Made by a program: the position numbers and the translations under genes
Shown here: piece after piece, positions 29,493 through 38,579 of the stretch
Layout of the letters: each line of letters starts with the position of its first letter
Numbering within the stretch: position 1 is the first letter of the stretch
The notes under the pieces: model-generated
What the model saw: the letters and a program-made list of their open reading frames with translations, nothing else
What the model was told of the DNA's origin: nothing
The model's database searches: none
Origin: Bacteroidales bacterium
GTDB lineage: Bacteria; Bacteroidota; Bacteroidia; Bacteroidales; FEN-979
Assembly (NCBI GenBank): GCA_017882335.1
Contig: JADGPR010000005.1
Location: 1-64,000 of the forward strand
Direction: 5' to 3'
Length of the DNA: 64,000 nucleotides

Positions 29493-31169
29493 TCATTTGG
29501 ATGTGTCCATAAACTTTACCTGGAAATCTTCCCAAACCTCGGGTCCGAAACCAGCAAGGATATTATCCTTCAGGTCCCCTCCATCCTGCAGCACTATGGG
29601 TGCATATCCGGCGGTAATCACTGAAGTGGCAAAGAAATCCTTCAGGCGGATGAACTCTTGTTTCAACCAATCGTTGTATTTCTCGGCCATAAAGAGGAAC
29701 TGGGTTTCGCGCAGCCAGTTTGAAGGTTCGATTGTATAGACCCACCCATCGGCAAACGGAGCGGTATTGAGCACAGAGGACCGGCTGCTGAGGAGACCAT
29801 TCTGTGTGCGGATGGTTCCCGAGACCGGAGAACAGATGTTCAGTTGCTTGCCGCTCTGGACGATTGTGAGGATCACCCCTCCCTTTTGTACCTGCTCACC
29901 GGGGTTTTTCATCTTAACACGCGTTAATGACCCGGTGATATGCTGCAGAAAATCATCGATCCCCACGCGTACCATCCCGTTCTGTTCCATGAAGGCCCAG
30001 GTGTGTGATTTGTCGAACCAGAAACCTTTCGGAACGTTGACAGCAGTTTCGCCAAAAGCGTTTATTCCGGAAGAAACCCCTTTCCCGATGGCCGGCTTTC
30101 TGTTCCTCCGGTAGCCGATCACCCAGGTGATGATTGATCCTGCCAGAATGATGATGACCAGGATGATCATCACGGTTTGCATTGGATGACTGCTTTCGGG
30201 GACACTAGCCAGGGTGATTTTGTTATCCAGCAAGACTGATTTTGCCTTCCGTTCACTGGACCCGAGATCGAAATAACCATTCGGGTTGAGATACTGCTGT
30301 CCGCCGGCAAGCACCCATTTCAGGAAAGCCACCTGGTTTTCATTTTCAGGTTTAACAGAGGCGATAGTATAGATGTTGCGGGTCAGTGCGCCTGGGTATT
30401 TGCCAAGCCATACCCCGCGCAGGAAATCCTGCATACTGCCATAAATATTTTCGAAATTGTCGAGTTCCCCGTTCCTGTTTTTATCGATCGGCAACAGGCC
30501 TATGCCGACGACCAGTCCCTGTTTGTTCAGATCCAGCACATCAGTGAGCCTGCAAAAACCAAGTGCGTTAGGATCTTTCGCGATGGCCGAGGCCAGTTCA
30601 GTCCCGCTGGATATCACAGTCGCGTTCAATGCCCCGACATCCGCATTGAGGAATTTTGCTACTTTCTGCCGGAGAGATTCTTCGTTGAAGAGGTAGCAGT
30701 GAACCGGGGTAGTCTGCCCACTGCCAAGGAGGGTTCCCCATTGCTGTTTGCCGGGATCGCTCATCAGCATGGCTAGCCGTTGCGGATTAATACCCTTCAA
30801 GTTAATTTCACCAATCAGGGGGTTTTTTGTGTTAAACACCAGTACAATAGCATCGCGCCCCACCACCATCTTCCACAGATTGTCGCCCGGGAGTGCAGTA
30901 TAATATTCATCTGTAAGAAAGGTGAGATTCGCACCGGATTTTAAAATATCCGCCTTGTTTTCCCCGGAATATCTGATCAGGTTGATCATCGGGTCAGGAT
31001 GTAGTTTCTGGTATTCAACCACCCACTTTGCAGTTAGATCATATAGTTCGGACGTGGTGACCACAGTAACGATATTCGGGGATTTGGTATTATCTCCAAT
31101 GGCCATTGTGTTCTGAATATTGAAGCACAGGATGGCGATGAGGATGAATAAAAAAATCTTGGTTTTCAT
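29493..31169 (-). CDS. PstS-like substrate-binding domain fused to TM helix and GcvH-like domain
   Basis: Signal peptide; PBP-like region (SGENKADILKSG, GRDAIVLVFNTKNP, GFCRLTDVLD); TM; FDKSHTWAFMEQNGMVRVGIDDFLQHITG...ICSPVSGTI; C-terminal VLQDGGDLKDNILAGFGPEVWEDFQVKFMD. Confidence 0.85.
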   Translation of the reverse strand: MKTKIFLFILIAILCFNIQNTMAIGDNTKSPNIVTVVTTSELYDLTAKWVVEYQKLHPDPMINLIRYSGENKADILKSGANLTFLTDEYYTALPGDNLWKMVVGRDAIVLVFNTKNPLIGEINLKGINPQRLAMLMSDPGKQQWGTLLGSGQTTPVHCYLFNEESLRQKVAKFLNADVGALNATVISSGTELASAIAKDPNALGFCRLTDVLDLNKQGLVVGIGLLPIDKNRNGELDNFENIYGSMQDFLRGVWLGKYPGALTRNIYTIASVKPENENQVAFLKWVLAGGQQYLNPNGYFDLGSSERKAKSVLLDNKITLASVPESSHPMQTVMIILVIIILAGSIITWVIGYRRNRKPAIGKGVSSGINAFGETAVNVPKGFWFDKSHTWAFMEQNGMVRVGIDDFLQHITGSLTRVKMKNPGEQVQKGGVILTIVQSGKQLNICSPVSGTIRTQNGLLSSRSSVLNTAPFADGWVYTIEPSNWLRETQFLFMAEKYNDWLKQEFIRLKDFFATSVITAGYAPIVLQDGGDLKDNILAGFGPEVWEDFQVKFMDTSK

Positions 31170-31236
31170 GGCGCTAAAATTTGTTTCTTTTGCTTTGACT
31201 CGTTTTTGAAATTGGTTTAATTCTGTTCAATACCTA

Positions 31237-31252
31237 TTCAAATATTGAGCCT
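31237..31252 (-). promoter_or_regulatory. candidate sigma54 -24/-12 promoter
   Basis: Minus strand AGGCTCAATATTTGAA vs consensus TGGCACNNNNNTTGCW (conserved GG and TTG; A instead of C at -12). Confidence 0.45.
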
Positions 31253-31329
31253 AAGTCAAAAATGAATTGTAACAAACAGAAAAACAATACGATACAGTAT
31301 GGTCTGCTGAAAAGATAAACAGGATGAAG

Positions 31330-31346
31330 TGTTGAATAAATCAACA
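31330..31346. promoter_or_regulatory. palindromic site 1, candidate enhancer (UAS)
   Basis: TGTTGA-ATAAA-TCAACA, perfect 6-N5-6 palindrome. Confidence 0.6.
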
Positions 31347-31399
31347 GTAAAATTTAAAAAACAACATAACAGGCGGATAATCAGACATTATAACATGAT

Positions 31400-31416
31400 T
31401 GTTGAAATATTCAACG
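31400..31416. promoter_or_regulatory. palindromic site 2, candidate enhancer (UAS)
   Basis: TGTTGA-AATAT-TCAACG, same architecture with one outer mismatch. Confidence 0.55.
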
Positions 31417-31418
31417 GG

Positions 31419-31435
31419 TGTTGAATAAATCAACA
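31419..31435. promoter_or_regulatory. palindromic site 3, candidate enhancer (UAS)
   Basis: TGTTGA-ATAAA-TCAACA, identical to site 1. Confidence 0.6.
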
Positions 31436-31604
31436 AACCTTCTGTAAGTGCCGACAGATGATGAATTGCGGAGGACTTATTTCCCCGATCTGACTTGAAT
31501 TATATTATGTATATATTAAAATAAATATGTAAATTTGAATACTTCTTTGAATTTTTCACCTCTGCTGAACCAATAAATGAGCCATATTCTAATAACCTGA
31601 AATC

Positions 31605-32324
31605 ATGAAAAATAAAACACAAGTTTGGATTTACTCATTAGCTATTATGGAAGTGTTATTGCTGCTTACAAACAGCTGTAGCAAGTCGGGTGACAACAGC
31701 AACCCGACTCCACCACCCATAACAGTAACCGAAACAGTAACCGATATTGACGGCAATGTTTATCACCTGATAACAATTGGTACACAGGTATGGCTGGTTG
31801 AGAACCTGAAAACTACCAGATACAACGATGGGACGCCAATACCCCTGGTAACAGATAGTGCAGCATGGAGTAATTCGACCACTCCCGGATATTGTTGGTA
31901 TAATAATGATGTTGCTAACAAAAGTACTTATGGGGCTTTGTACAACTGGTTTACAGTAAACACCGGAATACTTGCCCCTACCGGTTGTCACGTACCCACC
32001 GATGCCGAATGGACAACGCTGACTACTTATCTGGGAGGCGAAAGTATTGCCGGCGGCAAACTAAAAGAAACAGGTTCAACCCATTGGCGAAGTCCTAATG
32101 CAGGAGCTACAAATGAAAGCGGTTTTACAGCCCTTCCGGGTAGCCACCGTGACATCAATGGTGCATTCAGCGCCATTGGCGACGATGGTTATTGGTGGTC
32201 AGTTACGGAGTACGGCAGTACTGGTAAGGTCTGGTACCGGAATATGAATTACAATTACGCCGGTGTAGTCAGGGTAAGCAACAATAAGATTAATGGTCAT
32301 TCAGTTCGTTGCGTCAAGGATTAA
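31605..32324 (+). CDS. FISUMP domain lipoprotein
   Basis: Lipobox-like TNSCSKSG; TDIDGNVYHLITIGTQVWLVENLKTTRYNDG ... WWSVTEYGSTGKVWYRNMNYN. Confidence 0.9.
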   Translation: MKNKTQVWIYSLAIMEVLLLLTNSCSKSGDNSNPTPPPITVTETVTDIDGNVYHLITIGTQVWLVENLKTTRYNDGTPIPLVTDSAAWSNSTTPGYCWYNNDVANKSTYGALYNWFTVNTGILAPTGCHVPTDAEWTTLTTYLGGESIAGGKLKETGSTHWRSPNAGATNESGFTALPGSHRDINGAFSAIGDDGYWWSVTEYGSTGKVWYRNMNYNYAGVVRVSNNKINGHSVRCVKD

Positions 32325-32368
32325 TATGCGCCATAAACGCGAAGCAATTTTCAGTTAGTATAAAATTC

Positions 32369-32803
32369 TTACAACTGAATAGTGTATTCATACGTCACAG
32401 GATTGCTGTTTTTTTGTTCCGGATCAATACTATGCTTATCCTCCTCATTGGTATATGAAACACTATAGTTAATGCTTACTTTTGGGAGCCGGAAGTTGAT
32501 ATTGGTTTTCGATGTCAGTTTAACGCGTACGCCCCTGTTCTTCACTTTTTCGAAGTGGAGCAGATTGACAACCCGGATGGCCTCTTCATCGCAACCATAA
32601 CCAAGTCCTTTTAATACGCGTGGATTACTCACAGCACCATTGTCGAGAATGTCGTATTCAACAATTACAGAGCCTTCCACCTTTGCCTCAAGTGCAGTTT
32701 CAGGGTAATGCAGGTTTTCTGTAATAAATTCCCTGAAAGCCTTACTCCCGCCAATGTATTTTGGCAGGTTCAGAAAACGCTTTTTATTATGGTGATCAGG
32801 CAT
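32369..32803 (-). CDS. TonB-family energy transducer C-terminal domain protein
   Basis: FREFITENLHYPETALEAKVEGSVIVEYDILDNGAVSNPRVLKGLGYGCDEEAIRVV. Confidence 0.85.
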   Translation of the reverse strand: MPDHHNKKRFLNLPKYIGGSKAFREFITENLHYPETALEAKVEGSVIVEYDILDNGAVSNPRVLKGLGYGCDEEAIRVVNLLHFEKVKNRGVRVKLTSKTNINFRLPKVSINYSVSYTNEEDKHSIDPEQKNSNPVTYEYTIQL

Positions 32804-32848
32804 GGCCGATGTTGCTTATTACCAAACGATCGTGAATGAAATCAGTGA

Positions 32849-33685
32849 TCATTGCATCTGAAACAAATAAAACATATATTTTTTATACCTGGCAAAATTG
32901 GCTCCGCTTCTTTGCCCCTGGAAATGTTTGTTTTCAATTTTAGCTAATTTCTTTTTATATTTCCATTTGAAAAACTTTATTACCAATGGAAATCTGTCTT
33001 CAGCTAATTTAAAAACAACATTCCATATGGGATAGAGTAATTCCATTGTCATTTGGTTAGCCAGGTCTAAAGTGAGTGCGGTTTCCTTTGTGATATCTCT
33101 TTCCTTTAATTGATTAATTTTAAATATTGCTTTCTTTTCTTCCCATTCTTTAAACTTATGTCCACCACCGATGGGACTTTTTCCAGGTTCATCGGTTTGA
33201 AAAAAGTCGCTTACAATAATATAGCCACCGGGTCTTAAAATATCAATAGCACCAGGGATGGAGCTATCCATGGGGATGTATTGAAAACTCTCACAAAACA
33301 TGACTAGGTCATATTTTTTTGTGGTTTTCAAATTTTCAAATTTACAGTTATAAAGTTCTATCCGATCACCAAGCGTATCTTTTACATAATTGGTTAACAA
33401 AGTTCCGGGAGAAACACAATCCACATGATATCCTTTTTCTAACAATGTACGAGCCATTCTGCCGGAACCACAACCAACATCAAGAATGGTTTTAACTCCA
33501 TCAGGAATATTTAAAATTAACAATTCCGCATACTTTTCTTGAGCTTTAGCTAAGTTTTGAATGTCGGCCTCCAGTCCTTCAAAGAAGCCATAATGCAAAT
33601 ATTCACTTTTACAAAAAAACTTAAAAAAATGCAGGCCAACTTCCAAGCCCACTTCCCTTGAATCTACTTTTTTTACTTTACCCAT
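32849..33685 (-). CDS. class I SAM-dependent methyltransferase
   Basis: ILDVGCGSGRMARTLLEKGYHVDCVSP, FQYIPMD, DILRPGGYIIVSD. Confidence 0.9.
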   Translation of the reverse strand: MGKVKKVDSREVGLEVGLHFFKFFCKSEYLHYGFFEGLEADIQNLAKAQEKYAELLILNIPDGVKTILDVGCGSGRMARTLLEKGYHVDCVSPGTLLTNYVKDTLGDRIELYNCKFENLKTTKKYDLVMFCESFQYIPMDSSIPGAIDILRPGGYIIVSDFFQTDEPGKSPIGGGHKFKEWEEKKAIFKINQLKERDITKETALTLDLANQMTMELLYPIWNVVFKLAEDRFPLVIKFFKWKYKKKLAKIENKHFQGQRSGANFARYKKYMFYLFQMQ

Positions 33686-33884
33686 TATAGTTATTGATTT
33701 TTACAATCACAAATTTCGTTCTTCTATTGCCGCCTCTTTCTGTTTCCGTGTCAATTGAATACACTGGTCTAATAGGTCCCTCTCCTTTATTTGTCATCAT
33801 GGATTGAGGAAAACCTCGTGCAACAAAGTAATCATTCACTGCCTTGGTTCTTTTGGTGGATAATTTATTGTTGTAACCAGATGC
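33678..33884 (-). pseudogene. 3' remnant of an OmpA-family gene
   Basis: In-frame ASGYNNKLSTKRTKAVNDYFVARGFPQSMMTNKGEGPIRPVYSIDTETERGGNRRTKFVIVKINNYNG*; preceded by in-frame TGA, no start. Confidence 0.7.
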
Positions 33885-34033
33885 TCATATATGATCTGAA
33901 GGAAACAAAGGTATTTAATAAAAAATTCAAAATCTTCAATATGTTGATTTTTTGGAGTGAGGGAAACGAAAATACAACTTTCTTCAGGTTCGACTTTTTA
34001 CTTCACCGCGGCGGATTTGCTATTTCTTTTTTC

Positions 34034-36382
34034 TCAGAATTCGATCTTATAACTGATCAATGGCAAAATACCGAGCGATTTCTGCGGTTCAATGGTTTTG
34101 TTGTATTCATCATACAGATAGCCTACATCCGGCTGGTGGTTTAGCAAATTCTTTATCTGGACAGCGAGGATTCCTGAAACTTTCCGGTAATTCAGGCGGT
34201 AGGTTAGTGTCAGATCAAGATAGAAAAATGAGGGAAGCCGTGGCACATATGCATTCATTTCATCCAGTACTTCCCGGTGTTGCATTATCGATTTCTGAAG
34301 ATCAATCGGAACATAATGCTCACCCCCCGTAAAGCTGCCTTTCACGTTAAAGCCGAGAATGTTTTTCTTCTTGATGGTCCACTCTTTTCCCACAAGAAGG
34401 TTGATCACGTAATTTGAATTGAACCTGGTATTCCTTTCAATGCCATCTCCGCCGGTGTACTTTGAATCAAATAAGGAGACCGTAACCAGGGAATACAATT
34501 GTTTTGTCAGGAATTTTTCAAAAGTAATATCAAGACCCATATTTCTTCCTTTACCGGAATTTACCAGTGGATCGTTAACATAATCTCCGGTACTGTTGAT
34601 CATTGAAAAATAACTCCCTGGCATCACCGGGATATCATATAAATACTGATAATAGGTTTCAATTTTCAAACGCATATCCGGCCTGATCGAATAATCATAT
34701 CCCAGGACGAAATGGTGAGAACGGTCGAAATTAAGATTCCGGTTGGGTTGCCCGCTGATTCCCTGGTTAACCGGGATTTCAACCAGGTACACACCAATAT
34801 CCTCAAGTTGAGAATGAAGCCCGTACCCGATGTTTATTGCATGTTTCTGGCTAACCTGCCAGTGCACTGCCAGTCGCGGCTCAAAGGCATAACGGTTATT
34901 CAGGGATAAATACTGGAAATAGAGTCCGGCGCTGATAAAAAATTCGTTTGTAACATCGGTCCTTGATTCTATAAAAGCCTGTACAAAATTTGAATTGCCT
35001 TTTCCTTTATTCACCTGTTGAAAAATACCGGTAGTCGGGTTACGTGATTTGATGTCCAGGTTGTAAGATAAATTGTTAACCATAACACCGCTGCGGAGTG
35101 AATACCGTGCCCCGAATTTATGGTTGATGGAAACTGAGACAGTCGTGCGCAAATTCTGATGTTTTAAGCTATCCACGGGCTGTTTCCCGTAAGAGGAGAT
35201 CAGTAGATTTTCATTATGACCGATAAAATTATACGTAGCTGAAACGCAGGAACGCAATAAAGTCGCCTGGTTGAGATTGATCTGGTGAATAAGTGCAATG
35301 GCCCCCATCCTGTTGTTGAGAATCGATTCGGAACGATCGTCAAGTTTATGCCACTGGGTGGAATCCATCAAGACATGAGCTGTTATCTTGGAGAGCCCCC
35401 CGATCCCGACGAGTGAAAATGTCCCTGACCCGGGTGTAGGGAAATTCAGCTTGAAGGAGAGGTCCTGGAATGTGGGAATTTTATTTTTCATCCAGGGATC
35501 AATATACTGAAGAAAGGAAAGGATAGAGTAACGGTAATTAAAGAGATAGGAGGAGGATTGCTTTTTACTGAATGGCCCTTCAGCTGCAACATCCAGCCCT
35601 TGCAACCCTAGCTGGATGGCATATTCATGGCGGAAGTTATTACCATTCCTGAAACGCATATCAAACACACCGGAAAGGGCATTCCCGAACTGTGCGGGGA
35701 AGGCAGCCGTATAGAAATCAGAATTATTGAGAACCTGGCTGCTGATGATGGTAAATCCTCCCCCTGATTGCCCCACAAAGGCAAAATGATTGGGATTGGG
35801 GATGTCAATACCATCTACCCTCCAGAGCAGACCTTTCGGGGAGTTCCCGCGGATCATGATCTGGTTGGAATTTACACCGGCATTGGCAACCACACCGGCA
35901 AAATTCGCGACCATGCGCATCGGGTCATCTATTGCACCGGCATACCGGCGCGATTCTTCCACATTAAACGTGCGGGCACTCACCATAGCCATCGGGTTAA
36001 CGGGTTTGTCCTTATTAACCGTTGCCTTTATTTCGACCTCTCCCGACATCACCACCAGAACCTGGAGTTCAACATTCACGATGCATTCTTTCCCGGAGGT
36101 GACGAGAATTTCCGGGATCATGGCAGGTTTGTATCCAACATAACTGACTTTGAGCGTATGTCTTCCGACCGGTAAATTTTCAATAGTAAAATTCCCCCCT
36201 GTATTACTGGTGGCTCCTTTCAGGGGATCCGAAAACATCAAAACAATATTGGCTCCTGGTAACGTGATTTTCGTTTCAGCGTCAATGATCTTCCCGCGGA
36301 TGATCTGGGTTGGGGTCTGTGAAAACACGAATGACATCCAGGAAACAAATAAAACAACAGAGAAGAGACAGATTTTTCTCAT
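34034..36382 (-). CDS. TonB-dependent receptor with carboxypeptidase regulatory-like domain
   Basis: IIRGKIIDAETKITLPGANIVL N-terminal domain, plug PNPNHFAFVG region, beta-barrel C-terminus. Confidence 0.93.
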   Translation of the reverse strand: MRKICLFSVVLFVSWMSFVFSQTPTQIIRGKIIDAETKITLPGANIVLMFSDPLKGATSNTGGNFTIENLPVGRHTLKVSYVGYKPAMIPEILVTSGKECIVNVELQVLVVMSGEVEIKATVNKDKPVNPMAMVSARTFNVEESRRYAGAIDDPMRMVANFAGVVANAGVNSNQIMIRGNSPKGLLWRVDGIDIPNPNHFAFVGQSGGGFTIISSQVLNNSDFYTAAFPAQFGNALSGVFDMRFRNGNNFRHEYAIQLGLQGLDVAAEGPFSKKQSSSYLFNYRYSILSFLQYIDPWMKNKIPTFQDLSFKLNFPTPGSGTFSLVGIGGLSKITAHVLMDSTQWHKLDDRSESILNNRMGAIALIHQINLNQATLLRSCVSATYNFIGHNENLLISSYGKQPVDSLKHQNLRTTVSVSINHKFGARYSLRSGVMVNNLSYNLDIKSRNPTTGIFQQVNKGKGNSNFVQAFIESRTDVTNEFFISAGLYFQYLSLNNRYAFEPRLAVHWQVSQKHAINIGYGLHSQLEDIGVYLVEIPVNQGISGQPNRNLNFDRSHHFVLGYDYSIRPDMRLKIETYYQYLYDIPVMPGSYFSMINSTGDYVNDPLVNSGKGRNMGLDITFEKFLTKQLYSLVTVSLFDSKYTGGDGIERNTRFNSNYVINLLVGKEWTIKKKNILGFNVKGSFTGGEHYVPIDLQKSIMQHREVLDEMNAYVPRLPSFFYLDLTLTYRLNYRKVSGILAVQIKNLLNHQPDVGYLYDEYNKTIEPQKSLGILPLISYKIEF

Positions 36383-36508
36383 AACCAGGCATCGTAAATC
36401 AAATGCAAGATAGTAAAATGGTAAAATAGTAAAACTAATTTGCCTCCCGAAAAATATCGTGATTGCATTTTACCATTCTACCATTTCAAAAAACCCGACA
36501 AAAAAAAG

Positions 36509-36516
36509 TATATTTG
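36509..36516 (+). promoter_or_regulatory. Bacteroidota-type -7 promoter element (TATATTTG)
   Basis: TATATTTG 36 bp upstream of the DUF4197 gene. Confidence 0.45.
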
Positions 36517-36551
36517 TATAACCGTCTGACAGAAGATAAAATCAAAGTAAA

Positions 36552-37268
36552 ATGAATAAAACACAGTTCCTGTTAATAGCCATTTTCGTTTACATCCTGT
36601 CCTTTGGATCGCAGGCCCAGTTCTTACAGGATGCCATGAAGATCATCGATCAGGGCAAGGGCGGATTAACCGAAAAAGATGCCGTGGAAGGAATCAAAGA
36701 AGCCCTGGTGAAGGGAACCGGTGAGAGTGTGGCCTTAGTTTCAAAACTCAATGGCTATTTTTCAAACCCGGAAATTAAAATCCCGTTCCCCGAAAATGCA
36801 CGGACGATTGAATCTAAACTGAGGGCCATAGGGCTTGGCAACAAGGTGGATGAAGTGATCCTTACCCTTAACCGTGCCGCAGAAGATGCGGCAAAAAGTG
36901 CACAATCCATTTTTGTTTCAGCGATAACCGGCATGAATATTTCCGATGCTTTGCAGATCGTCAGGGGAAATAATAATGCTGCTACGCAATACCTGGCTAA
37001 AACAACTACCCCGGAACTCAAGGCAAAATTCAACCCGGTAATAAAATCTTCACTTGATAAGGTCGATGCCACCCGGCTCTGGGCCGAACTGATCACAGCG
37101 TATAACCAGATCCCGTTTGTCACCAGACAAAATCCGGATTTAACGGGTTATGTTACGGATAAAGCCATCAGTGGTCTGTTTACGATGATTGCCAAAGAAG
37201 AGTTAAAGATACGGCAAAACCCTGCGGCCCGTACCACTGAACTGTTGAAAAAGGTTTTTGGAAAATAG
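36552..37268 (+). CDS. DUF4197 domain-containing protein
   Basis: VEGIKEALVKGTGESVALVSKLNGYFSNPEIKIPFPENA; C-terminal KAISGLFTMIAKEELKIRQNPAARTTELLKKVFG. Confidence 0.9.
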   Translation: MNKTQFLLIAIFVYILSFGSQAQFLQDAMKIIDQGKGGLTEKDAVEGIKEALVKGTGESVALVSKLNGYFSNPEIKIPFPENARTIESKLRAIGLGNKVDEVILTLNRAAEDAAKSAQSIFVSAITGMNISDALQIVRGNNNAATQYLAKTTTPELKAKFNPVIKSSLDKVDATRLWAELITAYNQIPFVTRQNPDLTGYVTDKAISGLFTMIAKEELKIRQNPAARTTELLKKVFGK

Positions 37269-37371
37269 TGGCAAAACAAATACAAAACATGCAGGCAGGT
37301 AGTAAAATGGTAAGGCAAATCGTACCTCGCCTACCTGCCGGCACAGGTAAATTGAATTGGGGAATTTCTTT

Positions 37372-37875
37372 TTACTTTTTTATTTTTTTATAGGTAATCT
37401 TCATGCGTCCGAAAGGGAAACTCTCCGTTACAACCGCACTGGTATCGCTGATATGAAGAATATCAAAGGTCCTTTTCTTACCACTTTCCTTGTTGTTGGT
37501 TAACAAGCGGGTTCCGTGTTTCCTGAGTTTCCATTTCCCATGAACGGATTTTCCGTGATATTCACTAATGGTTGTTTTATCTGCATTTAGGGTCAGCGTA
37601 CTTTTGAGGTCTGCCCCTATCAGCCTTGCATTTTTCCCTTCTATCCGGGAGGACTGCTCGGCTGTATTGGCTGAGGCTATTGTATCCCCTGTACCGGGTT
37701 TGGTTTTTCCCTGTGAACCAGCTGCCGGGATTTGGCGGTTCGGCACATTGTACTTTTCAACTTTTTCGGCTTTCCAGGTTCCGATCAGGTACTTTTTGTT
37801 GCGATTGATTGTTGAACAGGATGAGATCAGAAATGCAATGGCAAAGGCAAAAAACAAAGTCAGGAGTCGTTTCAT
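37372..37875 (-). CDS. hypothetical lipoprotein (lipocalin-like)
   Basis: Lipobox FLISSC; YLIGTWKAEKVEKY and GKWKLRKHGTRL; start at MKRLL. Confidence 0.65.
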   Translation of the reverse strand: MKRLLTLFFAFAIAFLISSCSTINRNKKYLIGTWKAEKVEKYNVPNRQIPAAGSQGKTKPGTGDTIASANTAEQSSRIEGKNARLIGADLKSTLTLNADKTTISEYHGKSVHGKWKLRKHGTRLLTNNKESGKKRTFDILHISDTSAVVTESFPFGRMKITYKKIKK

Positions 37876-37975
37876 ATTTATCTTAATCATTTTAAAAAAA
37901 ACGTAATTTTTCAGGTTTTATTATCTTCTAAGTTCAGCTAATATGTGCAAAAGAGTGTAACCCAAAACCCAACAC

Positions 37976-38473
37976 CTACTTCTCAGGATACACCGCCGGA
38001 TCCAGTGCCTTCACATTCCATTGTTCCAGGAAGGTAACGACTTTTGTGGTATCGTATCCTTTCACTGTAGCATTTTCAAGCAATCCTGAATCCTGGGTAT
38101 GAATCCGTTTGCCTTTCCCATCGAGGACTACGAATACAGGAAATCCAAAACGGTTGGGATATTCCAGTTGTTTCATCACATCCATGTTCTTGTTTTCCTT
38201 ACTGTAATTGATCATAAGGTAAACATAATCGGCCCGGATCAGTGAATCCACTTTCTTTGCACTGGTAGCCATGGCATGAAACCGGAGGCACCAGGAACAC
38301 CAGTTCCCGCCTATCTGGATCAGCACATGTTTATTCTGAACGTTCGCCGCTAAAATGGCTTTCTGAAGGTCGGCCCTTGCATCCGCATTGGGATTATAAG
38401 GTTTTGCCTGTTCCTGGCAGAAAACAAGGATTTGGGAAAGCAGAAAAAAGATTGAAATTATGGTCGTTCTCAT
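37976..38473 (-). CDS. thioredoxin-fold protein
   Basis: Signal peptide from MRTTIISIFF; HVLIQIGGNWCSWCLRFH; FPVFVVLDGKGKRIHTQDSG. Confidence 0.85.
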   Translation of the reverse strand: MRTTIISIFFLLSQILVFCQEQAKPYNPNADARADLQKAILAANVQNKHVLIQIGGNWCSWCLRFHAMATSAKKVDSLIRADYVYLMINYSKENKNMDVMKQLEYPNRFGFPVFVVLDGKGKRIHTQDSGLLENATVKGYDTTKVVTFLEQWNVKALDPAVYPEK

Positions 38474-38579
38474 AAAGTAAGAATTAGGTATATCAGTTAA
38501 TCTAAAAAACGTAAGAAATTGAAAAATATTTCGGTACCTGCCTGCCATTGTAGACAGGCTTCGCCGTTTTCTTTTTTGC

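Noticed and set aside
19765-31230. Exact 17-mer GGTTTAATTCTGTTCAA at 19765-19781 and 31214-31230
   Set aside because: Such an AT-rich match can occur by chance in 64 kb; no further shared sequence around it.
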